Shown: positions 1-8,270 of the stretch, piece after piece
Layout of the letters: each line of letters begins with the position of its first letter
How positions within the stretch are numbered: position 1 is the first letter of the stretch
Assembly (NCBI RefSeq): GCF_003205495.1
Contig: NZ_QJRX01000009.1
Coordinates: 124,001 to 188,000, forward strand
Direction: 5' to 3'
DNA from: Aquipseudomonas alcaligenes
GTDB taxonomy: Bacteria; Pseudomonadota; Gammaproteobacteria; Pseudomonadales; Pseudomonadaceae
Length of the DNA: 64,000 nucleotides
Program-made: the position numbers and the translations under genes
Notes under the pieces: generated by a model
What the model was told of the DNA's origin: nothing
Database searches by the model: none
The model's input: only the letters and a program-made list of their open reading frames with translations

Positions 1-761
1 CGGTAATGGCTCTCGCCGAGCAGCATGCCGGCGAGGAAGGCGCCCAGGGCCATGGACAGGCCCAGCAGGTGGGTGAGCCAGGCGGTGAGCAGGACGATGA
101 CCAGGGCGAGCATGACGAAAAGTTCGGCCGAGTGCGACTGCGCCACTTCGTGGAACAGCTTGGGCAGCAGCCAGCGGCTGGCCAGCAGCAGGCCGAAGAA
201 CAGCAGCAGGGTCTTGCCCAGGGTCAGCGGCAGCGCCCAGTACCAGGGCTCGCCGCCCTGGCCGGCGACCACCGGCACCAGGGTCAGCAGCAGCACCGCC
301 ACCAGGTCCTGGAACAGCAGCACGCCCATGGCGTTCTGCCCGTGGCCGCTGAACACCTCGCCGAGGCTGACCAGCTCCTTGCCGACGATGGCGGTGGACG
401 ACAGCGCCAGGCCCAGGCCCAGCAGTGCCGCGCTGACCGGGGCCAGGCCCGCCAGCCAGAGGGCCGCCCCCAGGGCCGTACCGCACAGGGCCACCTGGGC
501 GCTACCGAGGCCGAACACGGTGCCGCGCATGGCCAGCATGCGCGGCAGGGAGAATTCCAGCCCCAGGCTGAACAGCAGGAACACCACGCCCAGTTCGGCC
601 AGCCGTGGCAGATCGCGGGCCGAGTCGATCCAGTCCAGTGCGGCCGGGCCGACCAGCAGGCCGACGCACAGGTAGCCGAGCACCGGCGGCAGGCGCAGGC
701 GGCGGAACAGGGCGATGACCAGCAGCGAGCAGGCCAGGATGATCAGCAGGTCGGTGAACAA
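1..761 (-). CDS. CPA2-type monovalent cation:proton antiporter, C-terminus beyond window
   Basis: Integral inner-membrane antiporter of the KefB/GerN type (CPA2), exchanging Na+ or K+ for protons. The visible ~253 residues are almost all hydrophobic segments and carry family signatures: LFSLGLEFSLP, GLALSSTAIVGKEL, VLLFQDLVAVLLL and FLAGMLLGES. The gene runs off the left edge, so any RCK/TrkA_N domain that would separate KefB-like from simple antiporters cannot be seen. The TTG start at 761 is chosen because GGGGAG lies 7 nt upstream. An in-frame ATG at 776 is the alternative but has no good ribosome site. It is transcribed away from the next gene and has no evident flagellar link. Confidence 0.85.
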   Translation of the reverse strand, partial: MFTDLLIILACSLLVIALFRRLRLPPVLGYLCVGLLVGPAALDWIDSARDLPRLAELGVVFLLFSLGLEFSLPRMLAMRGTVFGLGSAQVALCGTALGAALWLAGLAPVSAALLGLGLALSSTAIVGKELVSLGEVFSGHGQNAMGVLLFQDLVAVLLLTLVPVVAGQGGEPWYWALPLTLGKTLLLFFGLLLASRWLLPKLFHEVAQSHSAELFVMLALVIVLLTAWLTHLLGLSMALGAFLAGMLLGESHY

Positions 762-912
762 GTGGATTCTCCCCATCGATGGCACCGAGCATGCCGAAGC
801 CGGACGGGGTCGTCCATGATCCGTGGCAATACCTGGCCGCTGGTCGGTTGAGATTCAAGTTTCCCCGGCGCTGGCCGTCAACGGATCAGATGTCCTGCCC
901 TGGTACGCCGCC

Positions 913-2055
913 ATGAACACTCTGGCTTCGCTTTCCCCGTCGCTGTCCCGCCCGTCGCTGCTCAACAACCTGTCCGCTCCGCGCGGCCAGGCCGATGCGC
1001 AGAACACCCTGGCTAACCGCCTGGCTGAGCGCCTGGGCCTGGAACCCGGTGCGCTGAGTGGCGCGCGCGAGGACTTCAGCCCGGACAAGGTGGCGGAGCG
1101 CGTACTCGGTTTCATCGAGCAGCGCCTGCAGGGTGAGGCCGCCGCCGGCGCCGATCCGGCCAGGCTGGAGGGGCTGCTTGCCCAGGCCCGCGAGGGGGTG
1201 GAGAAGGGCTTCGCCGAGGCGCGCAAGATCCTCGACGGCATGGGCATGCTCAAGGGCCGGGTGGCCGAGGATATCGACAGCACCTACGACAAGATCCAGG
1301 CCGGTCTGCAGGGGCTGCAGCAGGACTACGTGCCCAAGACCCCGACCGACAGCGGCAGCACAGGCCTGGTCGCGGCAGCGGCCTACAGCGAGCGTTTCGC
1401 CGCCCGCGCCGAGACCTTCGACATGCAGGTCACCACCCGCGATGGCGACCGCCTGCGCATCTCCGTGGCGGCGGCCTCGGCCAGCTGGTCGCAGAGCCGC
1501 GCCGTGGCCGCCAGCGATGGCAGCACGGCGCTGCTGGCGGCCAGCAGCAGTTCCGGCAGCATCCAGATCGGTGCCTGGCAGGTGCAGGTCGAGGGCGAGC
1601 TGGACGATGAGGAGCGCGCCGCGCTGGAGGACTTGTTCGGCCAGGTGCAGGAGCTGTCCAACCAGTTCTATGCCGGCGACCTGGCCGGCGCCTTCGACCG
1701 AGCCCTGGCGCTGGACATGGACGGCTCGCAGCTGGCCTCCATGTCCCTGCGTCTGACCCAGACCACCGTGCGCCAGGCCACCGATGCCTACAGCGCCGTG
1801 GCGCAGCAGGGTGGCCAGGCGGCCAGCGCGGTCAACGACAGCCTGGTGGACTACGCGCGCGGCCTGCTGGAGGCGCTGCGCAGCGCCGACAGGCTGGCGG
1901 ACGATGCCAAGGGCACCCTGGAGCAACTGCTCGAAGGCGGCTTCGCCCTCGACGAGCGCTTCGGCGACGAGCTGCTGGACAAGGCCGGTGCGCTCAACCA
2001 GCGCCTGCTCGATGGCCTGCAGGGGCTGCTGCAGGACGAGGCGCCGGCTGCCTGA
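913..2055 (+). CDS. DUF5610-like protein of unknown function
   Basis: A 380-residue, largely helical, Ala/Leu/Gln-rich protein without signal peptide or membrane segment. The N-terminal third (through about residue 130, with segments such as FSPDKVAERVLGFIEQRL and STYDKIQAG) resembles the DUF5610 domain found in Pseudomonas and relatives. That assignment is from memory of the family. The remainder holds a predicted beta-rich patch (FDMQVTTRDGDRLRISV) followed by helices. The ATG at 913 is preferred over an in-frame GTG at 823 because homologous-looking sequence begins there, although no strong ribosome site precedes it. No function is known. It is followed 46 bases later by the glutaredoxin-like gene. 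Confidence 0.7.
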   Translation: MNTLASLSPSLSRPSLLNNLSAPRGQADAQNTLANRLAERLGLEPGALSGAREDFSPDKVAERVLGFIEQRLQGEAAAGADPARLEGLLAQAREGVEKGFAEARKILDGMGMLKGRVAEDIDSTYDKIQAGLQGLQQDYVPKTPTDSGSTGLVAAAAYSERFAARAETFDMQVTTRDGDRLRISVAAASASWSQSRAVAASDGSTALLAASSSSGSIQIGAWQVQVEGELDDEERAALEDLFGQVQELSNQFYAGDLAGAFDRALALDMDGSQLASMSLRLTQTTVRQATDAYSAVAQQGGQAASAVNDSLVDYARGLLEALRSADRLADDAKGTLEQLLEGGFALDERFGDELLDKAGALNQRLLDGLQGLLQDEAPAA

Positions 2056-2101
2056 GTGCGGTGTTAGACTGGGCCTTCGCATGCTTCCGAGGTTCTAGTC
2101 G

Positions 2102-2338
2102 ATGCCGCCCGAATGCCAACTCTTCGGCACCCTTGGCTGCCACCTGTGCGAGGTGGCCGAGGCGCTGCTGATGCCCTTCGTCGAGCACGGCCTGCTGGTC
2201 GAGCTGGTCGATATCGCCGAGCGCGAGGACTGGGTCGAGCAGTACGGCCTGCGCATCCCGGTGCTGCGCCGCTGCGACAGTGGCGCCGAGCTCAACTGGC
2301 CCTTCGATGCCGAGCAGGTGGTGACCTTCCTGCGCTGA
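2102..2338 (+). CDS. Glutaredoxin-like (DUF836 family) thiol-disulfide protein
   Basis: A 78-residue thioredoxin-fold protein. It opens with a beta strand and a CHLC redox motif (C14-H-L-C17), and a cis-Pro context (RIPVLRR) sits about 35 residues later. Both are hallmarks of the small glutaredoxin-like DUF836 proteins. Length is normal for the family (75-90 residues). The substrate is unknown. It is probably cytoplasmic because no signal peptide is present. It lies between the DUF5610-like gene and a glutamine-synthetase-family gene, with nothing to show a shared pathway. Confidence 0.85.
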   Translation: MPPECQLFGTLGCHLCEVAEALLMPFVEHGLLVELVDIAEREDWVEQYGLRIPVLRRCDSGAELNWPFDAEQVVTFLR

Positions 2339-2346
2339 GTCGTTGC

Positions 2347-2376
2347 TTGATATCTTGAACGGGTGATGCGTATTTT
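2347..2376 (+). promoter_or_regulatory. Possible sigma-70 promoter of the glutamine-synthetase-family gene
   Basis: TTGATA at 2347-2352 and TATTTT at 2371-2376 are separated by 18 bases in the 80-base gap before the gene. Both boxes are imperfect, so this is only a candidate. Confidence 0.35.
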
Positions 2377-2418
2377 GTACGGATCGCCGCGTTCGCGGCA
2401 TCACAGGGACAACAGGAC

Positions 2419-3759
2419 ATGACAGCCGACGACCGCCGTTCGCTCGCCGAGCGCTTGAAGGGAATCGACGAGATCGAATGCGTCACCGCGGACCTCAACG
2501 GGGTGCCGCGGGGCAAGGTGATGAGCGGTGCCGGCTTCCTCGAGGGGCGGCGCCTGCAGCTGGCGCGCGGGGTGCTGCTGCAGTGCATGATGGGCGGCTA
2601 CCCGCCTGCGCGTTACTACGGCAGCGACGATGGCGACCTGGCACTGACCTGCCCCCCGGAGCGGGTCTTCCGCCTGCCCTGGAGCGAAACGCCGCGAGCC
2701 CTGGCGATCTGCGATGCCGAGGAACTCGACGGGCGCAGCTGCGGCCTGTCCACCCGCAGCCTGCTGCGGCGCGTGGTCGAGGGCTATGCCGAGCATGGCT
2801 GGCAGCCGGTGGTGGCCACCGAGCTGGAGTTCTTCGTCTTCGAGCGGCATGCCGATCCGCAGCAGCCTTTCCTGCCTCCGGCCGGGCTGGACGGACGCCG
2901 CGAGTGCGGGCACTCGGCGTTCAGCGTGTCCTCGAACAACGGCCTGCGCCCCTTTTTCGCCGAGGTTTACCGCTGCATGGAGGCGCTGGGCCTGCCGCGC
3001 GATACCTTCATGCACGAAATGGGGGTCAGCCAGTTCGAGATCAACCTGCTGCATGGCGATCCGCTGCAGGTGGCCGACCAGACCTTCCTGTTCAAGCACC
3101 TGCTCAAGGAGGTCGGCCTCAAGCACGGTCTCAGCGTGGTGTGCATGGCCAAGCCGCTGCCGCATACGCCGGGCAGTTCCATGCATATCCACCAAAGCGT
3201 GGTGGAGCAGGGCGGCGACAACATCTTCAGCTCCGCCGATGGCGAGGCGACGCCGGCATTCTTCCACTTCATCGCTGGCCAGCAGGCGGCAATGGCCGAC
3301 TTCACCCTGCTGTTTGCCCCCCACGTGAATTCCTACCAGCGCCTGTGCCACCCCTATGCCTCGCCGAACAACGCCTGCTGGTCGCATGACAACCGTGCCG
3401 CCGGCCTGCGCATTCCGGCCAGCGCTCCGGCGGCAAGACGGGTGGAGAACCGTCTGCCGGGAGCGGACGCCAATCCCTACCTGGCCATCGCCGCCAGCCT
3501 GGCCGCCGGCCTGCACGGCCTGCGCTGCGGCCTGCAGCCGAGCGCGCCGATCCAGGGCGAGTTCGAGGAGCCGGAGGCGCTGAGCCTGCCATGTACCCTG
3601 CATGCGGCGCTGCAGCGCCTCAAGGGCAGTGCGCTGGCGCGCCAGTGGTTCGGCGACGAGTTCGTCGACGGCTACTGCGCCAGCAAGGAGATGGAGCTGA
3701 TGAGCTACCTGGACGAGATCACGCCTTGGGAGCGACGGGTGCTGGGAACCCAGGCCTGA
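2419..3759 (+). CDS. Glutamine synthetase family protein, gamma-glutamylpolyamine synthetase-like
   Basis: A 446-residue ATP-dependent amide ligase of the glutamine synthetase superfamily. It has the N-terminal beta-grasp segment (DLNGVPRGK, about residue 27), the metal-binding glutamates in ATELEFFVF (about 133) and HEMGVSQFEINLLHGD, the ATP/substrate loop GSSMHIHQS (about 252) and the arginine motif DNRAAGLRIP (about 324). Pseudomonas holds several such paralogues (PuuA/PauA/SpuI types) that glutamylate putrescine or other polyamines for catabolism. Which amine this one uses cannot be told. It has no polyamine-pathway neighbour in view, and it is too divergent at the N-terminus to be the housekeeping GlnA. 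The ATG start follows CAGG. Confidence 0.85.
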   Translation: MTADDRRSLAERLKGIDEIECVTADLNGVPRGKVMSGAGFLEGRRLQLARGVLLQCMMGGYPPARYYGSDDGDLALTCPPERVFRLPWSETPRALAICDAEELDGRSCGLSTRSLLRRVVEGYAEHGWQPVVATELEFFVFERHADPQQPFLPPAGLDGRRECGHSAFSVSSNNGLRPFFAEVYRCMEALGLPRDTFMHEMGVSQFEINLLHGDPLQVADQTFLFKHLLKEVGLKHGLSVVCMAKPLPHTPGSSMHIHQSVVEQGGDNIFSSADGEATPAFFHFIAGQQAAMADFTLLFAPHVNSYQRLCHPYASPNNACWSHDNRAAGLRIPASAPAARRVENRLPGADANPYLAIAASLAAGLHGLRCGLQPSAPIQGEFEEPEALSLPCTLHAALQRLKGSALARQWFGDEFVDGYCASKEMELMSYLDEITPWERRVLGTQA

Positions 3760-3766
3760 AGCGCGA

Positions 3767-3786
3767 AGGCCGCCTCGCGGCGGCCT
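3767..3786. terminator. Hairpin between convergent genes
   Basis: AGGCCGCC (3767-3774), loop TCGC, GGCGGCCT (3779-3786) forms an 8-bp perfect stem in the 31-base gap between the convergent glutamine-synthetase-family gene and flgZ. There is no clear U-tract on either strand, so the termination role is inferred from position. Confidence 0.5.
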
Positions 3787-3790
3787 CCTG

Positions 3791-4531
3791 CTATTCCTGT
3801 TCGATGCGCCGCGCCTCGCGCTGCAACTGGTAGACGAAGCGCTCGACCTGACGCTGCTCCAGGCCGCTCATGCGGAAGAAGCGCAGGCCGACGAAGGTCA
3901 TGTTGGCCTTCTCCTCAAAGTGCACGTGGCGCAGCTCGGCGGCGGTGCTCATCGCGCCGATCGGTAGCATGGCCGCGAAACGTTCGTAGACCTGGCCGGG
4001 CTGCAGGCGGTCAACCACGTTGCCGGGAAAGCGCAGGCGGCAGCCGGTGGCCGAGATGTCCAGCATCTGGCCCTTGAGGGCCGGGCTGAGCTTGCTGCCG
4101 GACAGTTCGATATTGACCAGCTGGCCCTGGCCCAGGGCGGCGCGGAAGGCGTTGCGGCGCTGGTGGTAGGTGATGCGTTCGGGCATGTAGCCCCAGTAGC
4201 AGCGCGCGCCCTCCAGCTCGCCGATGCGCACCGGGTCCTCGCACTCCCAGGCGATGCGCACGCCATCGTGAAAGGCCTCGACGCTGAAGGCCTCGCCATT
4301 TTGTAGGAAGCGTTCGCCGTCGCTGGGGATCAGCTCGTCCAGGGCTATTACTCCGCGCTCGCGGTTGACCTCGACCAGATAGCTCTGGAATCGCTGGTTG
4401 CGGTCCTTGAACTTGATGATCAGCGGGTCGTGGCCCTGCTGCAGCAGACGCAGGTTGGCGAAGATTTCCAAGGGGGCGGTCAGCACCTTGGGTGGCTGCG
4501 GACCATCTTCCTCGATGAATGGATTGGACAC
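3791..4531 (-). CDS. flgZ: YcgR/FlgZ-type PilZ flagellar brake protein
   Basis: A 246-residue c-di-GMP receptor that slows the flagellar motor. The N-terminal YcgR domain (about residues 15-115) is followed by a PilZ domain whose two c-di-GMP signatures are intact: RNAFR at 126-130 (RxxxR) and DISATG at 158-163 ([D/N]xSxxG). Pseudomonas FlgZ is known to lie beside flgMN and to be FliA-dependent. Here it lies 84 bases downstream of flgN on the same strand, so it is probably the last gene of flgM-flgN-flgZ. It starts with GTG at 4531 with GGAG a little farther upstream than ideal. Confidence 0.9.
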   Translation of the reverse strand: MSNPFIEEDGPQPPKVLTAPLEIFANLRLLQQGHDPLIIKFKDRNQRFQSYLVEVNRERGVIALDELIPSDGERFLQNGEAFSVEAFHDGVRIAWECEDPVRIGELEGARCYWGYMPERITYHQRRNAFRAALGQGQLVNIELSGSKLSPALKGQMLDISATGCRLRFPGNVVDRLQPGQVYERFAAMLPIGAMSTAAELRHVHFEEKANMTFVGLRFFRMSGLEQRQVERFVYQLQREARRIEQE

Positions 4532-4573
4532 GATCCGGGAGTCTCCAGGCGCAAAAGTACTACTGCACTAGAA

Positions 4574-4592
4574 TACTGGCATATTGCCTGTA
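4574..4592. repeat. Imperfect palindrome between flgN and flgZ
   Basis: A 19-bp dyad (TACTGGCA, TAT, TGCCTGTA) has T:T mismatches in otherwise complementary arms. It sits about 45-60 bases upstream of the flgZ start. It could be an operator or an RNA hairpin within the flgMNZ transcript. No known site was recognised. Confidence 0.4.
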
Positions 4593-4615
4593 TGTCCCTG
4601 TGCTCGTTGTTATGC

Positions 4616-5083
4616 TCAGGCTTGGCTGAGGGGGCGTTGCTGCGCGATTCTAGCGGCGCCGCCGCGGCTGTCATAGAGCCCCGGCGTTTCGCCGCCACGC
4701 AGGATGCCCAGTACGCTCTTCAGCGAGGCCTGGTTGGCGCGGATCAGCCGGCCGTTGCGCTGGTTGGCGTCGCGGCATTGCTCCAGGAGGGCATTCAGCT
4801 CGTCACTGCGGGACAGCAGCTCGGTGCCGTTGGCACTGCGGCTGGCCAGGGTTTCCAGGCCGACGCGGTCGGCGCTCAGTTGTTGCGCGGCGAGCAGTTG
4901 GCTGCGAGCCGTGCCGTGCTGTTCGAGCAGGCCGAGGAGGGGGAGCTTTTCGCCGAGGATCTGCTCCAGGCGCGGCAGGTCCCGTTCGCCCATGGCCTGG
5001 AATTCGGCATCGATCAGTTCAAGCAGGCGCTGGGCCGTGCCGATATCTTCGATGAAAAGGTGCAGCAGGTCGTTATCTTGCAT
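4616..5083 (-). CDS. flgN: Flagellar export chaperone FlgN
   Basis: A 155-residue helical, coiled-coil-rich chaperone. FlgN-family proteins hold the hook-filament junction proteins FlgK and FlgL and deliver them to the export gate. The sequence opens MQDNDLLHLFIEDIG, followed by long amphipathic helices (LLELIDAEFQAMGERDL, ALLEQCRDANQRNGRLI) and a C-terminal LKSVLGILRG segment typical of FlgN. The internal ATG at 5083 is chosen over upstream in-frame codons because family proteins start here, even though the ribosome site is weak. It lies 49 bases after flgM and is probably cotranscribed with it. Confidence 0.92.
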   Translation of the reverse strand: MQDNDLLHLFIEDIGTAQRLLELIDAEFQAMGERDLPRLEQILGEKLPLLGLLEQHGTARSQLLAAQQLSADRVGLETLASRSANGTELLSRSDELNALLEQCRDANQRNGRLIRANQASLKSVLGILRGGETPGLYDSRGGAARIAQQRPLSQA

Positions 5084-5132
5084 CGCGGGCTCTGGGGATC
5101 GGGCGTCCAACACCCCCAGCGCAGCCCTTGGA

Positions 5133-5474
5133 CTAGCGCTGGGATTCGAAATCGAGGAGCTTGCCGGCGACGCGCTGGGCGTCCACCTGGTAGCTGCCAT
5201 CGGCGATGGCCTGCTTCAGCTTGGCGACGCGCTCTTTGTCCACGGTCGGCAGATCGCGCAGCTTGTCGCTGACTTTCTGCAACTGCTGGGCTTCGCGGCT
5301 GAGCTGCACGGATTCGCCGGTCTTGGCGCTCGAAGCCTGCTCATCGGCAACCTGCACCGCGCTCGGCGGCGTGTTGCTGACGGCCTCGTTGCGGCCGCTG
5401 GCCTGAGCGCTACCGGCACGCCCGTTGTTGGCGGGGCCGGCGGCATTATTCAGCCGGTTGAAGTCGATGACCAT
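5133..5474 (-). CDS. flgM: Anti-sigma-28 factor FlgM
   Basis: A 113-residue anti-sigma factor that holds FliA (sigma-28) inactive until the hook is complete and FlgM is exported. The N-terminus is disordered and low in complexity ([16 protein letters not shown]). The C-terminal half carries the FliA-binding helices ([17 protein letters not shown] and [18 protein letters not shown]). AGAGG lies 9 bases before the ATG. A FliA-type promoter precedes it, giving the expected feedback loop. flgN and flgZ follow on the same strand. Confidence 0.95.
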   Translation of the reverse strand: MVIDFNRLNNAAGPANNGRAGSAQASGRNEAVSNTPPSAVQVADEQASSAKTGESVQLSREAQQLQKVSDKLRDLPTVDKERVAKLKQAIADGSYQVDAQRVAGKLLDFESQR

Positions 5475-5513
5475 GTTAGTAAACCTCTGACGGGATCTGG
5501 ACGCTTGACTAGG

Positions 5514-5540
5514 ATGTCGGCCGGTTCCGTCGAAACTTTA
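5514..5540 (-). promoter_or_regulatory. FliA (sigma-28) promoter of flgMN-flgZ
   Basis: Read on the minus strand: TAAAG (5540-5536), 14 bases, GCCGACAT (5521-5514). The spacing equals that of the fliC promoter in this window (TAAAG-N14-GCCGATAC). It lies about 40 bases upstream of flgM. Confidence 0.85.
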
Positions 5541-5608
5541 GGGCGCAATTATGTGCGTCGTTTAACAGTGTAGGAAATCGTCGGGGATTTGCGCTACAAG
5601 AATCGTGC

Positions 5609-6367
5609 CTACATGTCCACCTCGACCTGGCCAGGTCCTACCACGCGAGCCCTGATCACACGCTGGGAGCTCAGGTTGCGTACGCTGATCTGCTGGCCGA
5701 GAGTGCCGCCGGACAAGGCCTCGCCCTGCATGCGCACATTGATTCCACCTCCGCGGGCGGCGATTACCACCTGGTCGCCGCGTTTAACGCTCTCCGCCAC
5801 CTGCAGGTGCGCCGGGGTCAATACCTGATCTGCCTGAAGCGGGCGCGTCAGTTTTTTGCCGATAGCTTGCTCGGGATCGCTGATATAGCCTCGGTTAAGC
5901 AGGCCGACATCCTGCTCGATCATGGCGATATCCGCCGGACCGATGATGCTGTCGCGCTTGAGCGGGGTCTTGAGTACCGCCACGGGACGGAAGATGCGCA
6001 CCTGGGCAGGGACGAACACCGTCCAGGGTGTACTACCTTCGCAGCTGACCCGCACCGTGACCCTGCCGACGGGCTGGGTCGGGCTTTCCAGGCTCTGTGT
6101 CAAATCGCTGTCGCAGGCAGCCAGGCGCAAGCGTGGATCGAGCGCGTTGACCTGAATCTCATGCCTCGCGGGGATTTCGCTACGCTCTAGATAATCCTCG
6201 ACCATGAATTCAAGAAAGCCTTCGGTAGCGCCGATAAGTTCTTCGGGCAAGGTCAGCGGAGCCGCATGCGGCGAGCTGTAGCCGAACAGGCCCAAAGCGG
6301 GTAAAACACCGGCAAGCACAAGGCGTTTTGCCATTATGCGTCGGGAAAGTGTCGTGAGTGCGTTCAT
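5609..6367 (-). CDS. flgA: Flagellar P-ring assembly chaperone FlgA
   Basis: A periplasmic protein of about 252 residues that helps FlgI assemble into the P ring. It has an N-terminal signal region (KRLVLAGVLPALGLFGYSS, then cleavage near PHAAP) and the C-terminal SAF/ChapFlgA domain with the classic GRVTVRVSCEG, IGKKLTRPLQADQVLT and GGGINVRMQGEALSGG segments. ATG 6367 has GTGAG upstream and gives an N-terminus (MNALTTLSRR) like other Pseudomonas FlgA as I recall them. ATG 6334 (MAKRLVLAG) gives a cleaner signal peptide and a real leader downstream of the sigma-54 element at 6379-6394. The start is therefore uncertain. Its 5' end is divergent from cheV. Confidence 0.93.
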   Translation of the reverse strand: MNALTTLSRRIMAKRLVLAGVLPALGLFGYSSPHAAPLTLPEELIGATEGFLEFMVEDYLERSEIPARHEIQVNALDPRLRLAACDSDLTQSLESPTQPVGRVTVRVSCEGSTPWTVFVPAQVRIFRPVAVLKTPLKRDSIIGPADIAMIEQDVGLLNRGYISDPEQAIGKKLTRPLQADQVLTPAHLQVAESVKRGDQVVIAARGGGINVRMQGEALSGGTLGQQISVRNLSSQRVIRARVVGPGQVEVDM

Positions 6368-6378
6368 GCAACTCACGA

Positions 6379-6394
6379 AGCAAGGCCCGTGCCG
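6379..6394 (-). promoter_or_regulatory. Sigma-54 promoter of flgA
   Basis: Minus strand CGGCACG-GGCC-TTGCT: the -24 GG and -12 GC are exactly 10 bases apart, with one mismatch (first T) to TGGCACG-N4-TTGCW. The expected +1 is at about 6368, immediately before the annotated ATG. Confidence 0.8.
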
Positions 6395-6395
6395 C

Positions 6396-6412
6396 CTGCT
6401 AGGCTTTAGCAG
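6396..6412. repeat. Small inverted repeat in the flgA-cheV divergent region
   Basis: CTGCTA (6396-6401) and TAGCAG (6407-6412) flank a 5-base loop, overlapping the upstream side of the flgA sigma-54 element. It may be an operator for either direction; the function is unknown. Confidence 0.35.
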
Positions 6413-6447
6413 AACGCGCGGCGATATGAACAATAAGGAGTCTGGGC

Positions 6448-7380
6448 ATGGCCGGAGTATTGGACTCGGTTAACCAGCGTACCCAACTGGTCGGGCAGAA
6501 CCGCCTGGAGCTCTTGCTGTTCCGTCTGGACGGTCAGCAGCTCTATGGCATCAACGTGTTCAAGGTGAAGGAGGTGCTGCAGTGCCCCAAGCTCACCGTG
6601 ATGCCCAAGTCCAGTCAGGTGGTACGTGGTGTGGCGAACATCCGTGGGGGCACCATCCCGATTCTCGATTTGGCCCTGGCCACCGGTAGGTCGGCGCTGG
6701 ACGATATCCAGAACAGTTTCGTGATCATCACCGAGTACAACACCAAGGTGCAGGGCTTTCTGGTGCGCTCGGTGGAACGCATCGTCAACATGAACTGGGA
6801 AGAGATCCATCCGCCACCCAAGGGTACCGGCCGTGATCATTACCTGACGGCCGTGACCCGAGTCGACAACAAGCTGGTGGAAATCATCGACGTGGAGAAG
6901 ATCCTCGCCGAGGTGGCGCCTATGTCCGAGGCCATCTCCGAGGGCGTCGTCGACGTCGAGACGCAGGCCAAGGCGGTGTCCAAGCGGGTGCTGATCTGTG
7001 ACGACTCCTCGGTGGCGCGTAAGCAGGTCTCGCGCTGCCTGGAAAGCGTAGGTGTCGAGGTGGTGGCGCTCAATGACGGGCGCGAGGCCTACGACTACCT
7101 GCGCAAGATGGTGGAGGAGGGCAAGAACCCGGCGCAGGAATTTCTCATGCTGATCTCCGATATCGAGATGCCGGAAATGGACGGTTACACCCTCACGGCG
7201 GAGATCCGTTCCGATCCGAGGATGCAGAACCTCCATGTGATTCTGCATACTTCTCTCTCCGGCGTGTTCAATCAGGCGATGGTCAAGAAAGTGGGGGCGG
7301 ACGATTTCCTCGCGAAATTCCGCCCGGACGATCTGGCCTCCCGCGTGGTCGAGCGCATCCGGGTAGCTGATGGAGGCTGA
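6448..7380 (+). CDS. cheV: Chemotaxis coupling/response-regulator protein CheV
   Basis: A 310-residue hybrid of a CheW-like scaffold (about residues 15-160: LLLFRLDGQQLYGINVFKVKE and VRGVANIRGGTIPILDL) and a receiver domain (about 175-305). The receiver has acidic residues in LICDDSS, the phosphoacceptor D238 in SDIEMPEMDG and a conserved Lys in LAKFRPDD. It couples receptors to CheA and can adapt signalling when phosphorylated. AAGGAG precedes the ATG by 9 bases. cheR follows after a short gap, so cheV-cheR are probably cotranscribed and end at the terminator at 8271-8301. Confidence 0.96.
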   Translation: MAGVLDSVNQRTQLVGQNRLELLLFRLDGQQLYGINVFKVKEVLQCPKLTVMPKSSQVVRGVANIRGGTIPILDLALATGRSALDDIQNSFVIITEYNTKVQGFLVRSVERIVNMNWEEIHPPPKGTGRDHYLTAVTRVDNKLVEIIDVEKILAEVAPMSEAISEGVVDVETQAKAVSKRVLICDDSSVARKQVSRCLESVGVEVVALNDGREAYDYLRKMVEEGKNPAQEFLMLISDIEMPEMDGYTLTAEIRSDPRMQNLHVILHTSLSGVFNQAMVKKVGADDFLAKFRPDDLASRVVERIRVADGG

Positions 7381-7424
7381 GGGTCAGACCCTCGGTTAGG
7401 ACTATGTTTGGCGAGGCGGCATTA

Positions 7425-8252
7425 GTGTCTTCAGGCAATTTGGACTTCGAGCAGTTTCGGACCTTTCTGGAGAAGGCCTGCGGCATTCTGCTGGGGAGCA
7501 ACAAGCAGTACCTGGTTTCCAGTCGCCTCAACAAGCTGATGGAGCAGCAGGGCATCAAGAGCCTCGGCGAGCTGGTGCAGAAGATGCAGGCCCAGCCGCG
7601 CGGTGGTCTGCGCGAGCAGGTGGTCGATGCCATGACCACCAACGAGACCCTGTGGTTTCGCGATACCTATCCTTTCGAGGTGATGAAGAACCGGGTTCTG
7701 CCGGAGCTGATCAAGGCCAATCCCAGCCAGCGCCTGCGCATTTGGTCGGCGGCCTGCTCTTCCGGGCAGGAGCCCTATTCGCTGTCGATGACCATCGACG
7801 AGTTCGAGAAGACCAACCTGGGTCAGCTCAAGGCCGGCGTGCAGATAGTCGCCACCGACCTGTCGCCGTCGATGCTGACGGCCTGCAAGTCCGGCGAGTA
7901 CGACAGCCTGGCCATGGGCCGCGGCCTGTCGCAGGAGCGTCTGCAGCGTTACTTCGATCCCAAGGGGCCGGGGCGCTGGGTGGTCAAGCCGGCGATCAAG
8001 AGTCGCGTGGAATTTCGCCCGCTGAACCTGCTGGAGAGCTACGCCGCGCTCGGCAAGTTCGACGTGGTGTTCTGCCGCAACGTGCTGATCTACTTCTCCG
8101 CCGAGGTGAAGAAGGACATCCTCACCCGGATCCATGCCACCCTCAAGCCGGGCGGCTACCTGTTCCTTGGCGCCTCCGAGGCGCTCAACGGCCTGCCGGA
8201 CCTGTACCAGATGGTCCAGTGCAGCCCGGGGATCATCTACAAGGTGAAGTGA
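7425..8252 (+). CDS. cheR: Chemotaxis protein methyltransferase CheR
   Basis: A SAM-dependent O-methyltransferase that methylates glutamates of chemoreceptors. An all-helical N-terminal CheR domain (FEQFRTFLEKACGILL, QYLVSSRLNKLM) precedes the Rossmann-like catalytic domain with IWSAACSSGQEPYSLSM (SAM loop), ATDLSPSML, DVVFCRNVLIYF and LKPGGYLFLGASE. GTG 7425 is preferred because GAGG lies 8 bases upstream and the 275-residue product matches the usual length. ATG 7404 would add 7 residues with AGGA only 2 bases away. It lies directly after cheV. Confidence 0.95.
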   Translation: MSSGNLDFEQFRTFLEKACGILLGSNKQYLVSSRLNKLMEQQGIKSLGELVQKMQAQPRGGLREQVVDAMTTNETLWFRDTYPFEVMKNRVLPELIKANPSQRLRIWSAACSSGQEPYSLSMTIDEFEKTNLGQLKAGVQIVATDLSPSMLTACKSGEYDSLAMGRGLSQERLQRYFDPKGPGRWVVKPAIKSRVEFRPLNLLESYAALGKFDVVFCRNVLIYFSAEVKKDILTRIHATLKPGGYLFLGASEALNGLPDLYQMVQCSPGIIYKVK

Positions 8253-8270
8253 TCCCGCCTGGGACGTGCA

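Noticed and set aside
6401..6427. Possible FliA promoter before cheV (GGCGATAT at 6420)
   Set aside because: The required TAAAG is absent 14 bases upstream (AGGCT is there), so the match is only to a partial -10.
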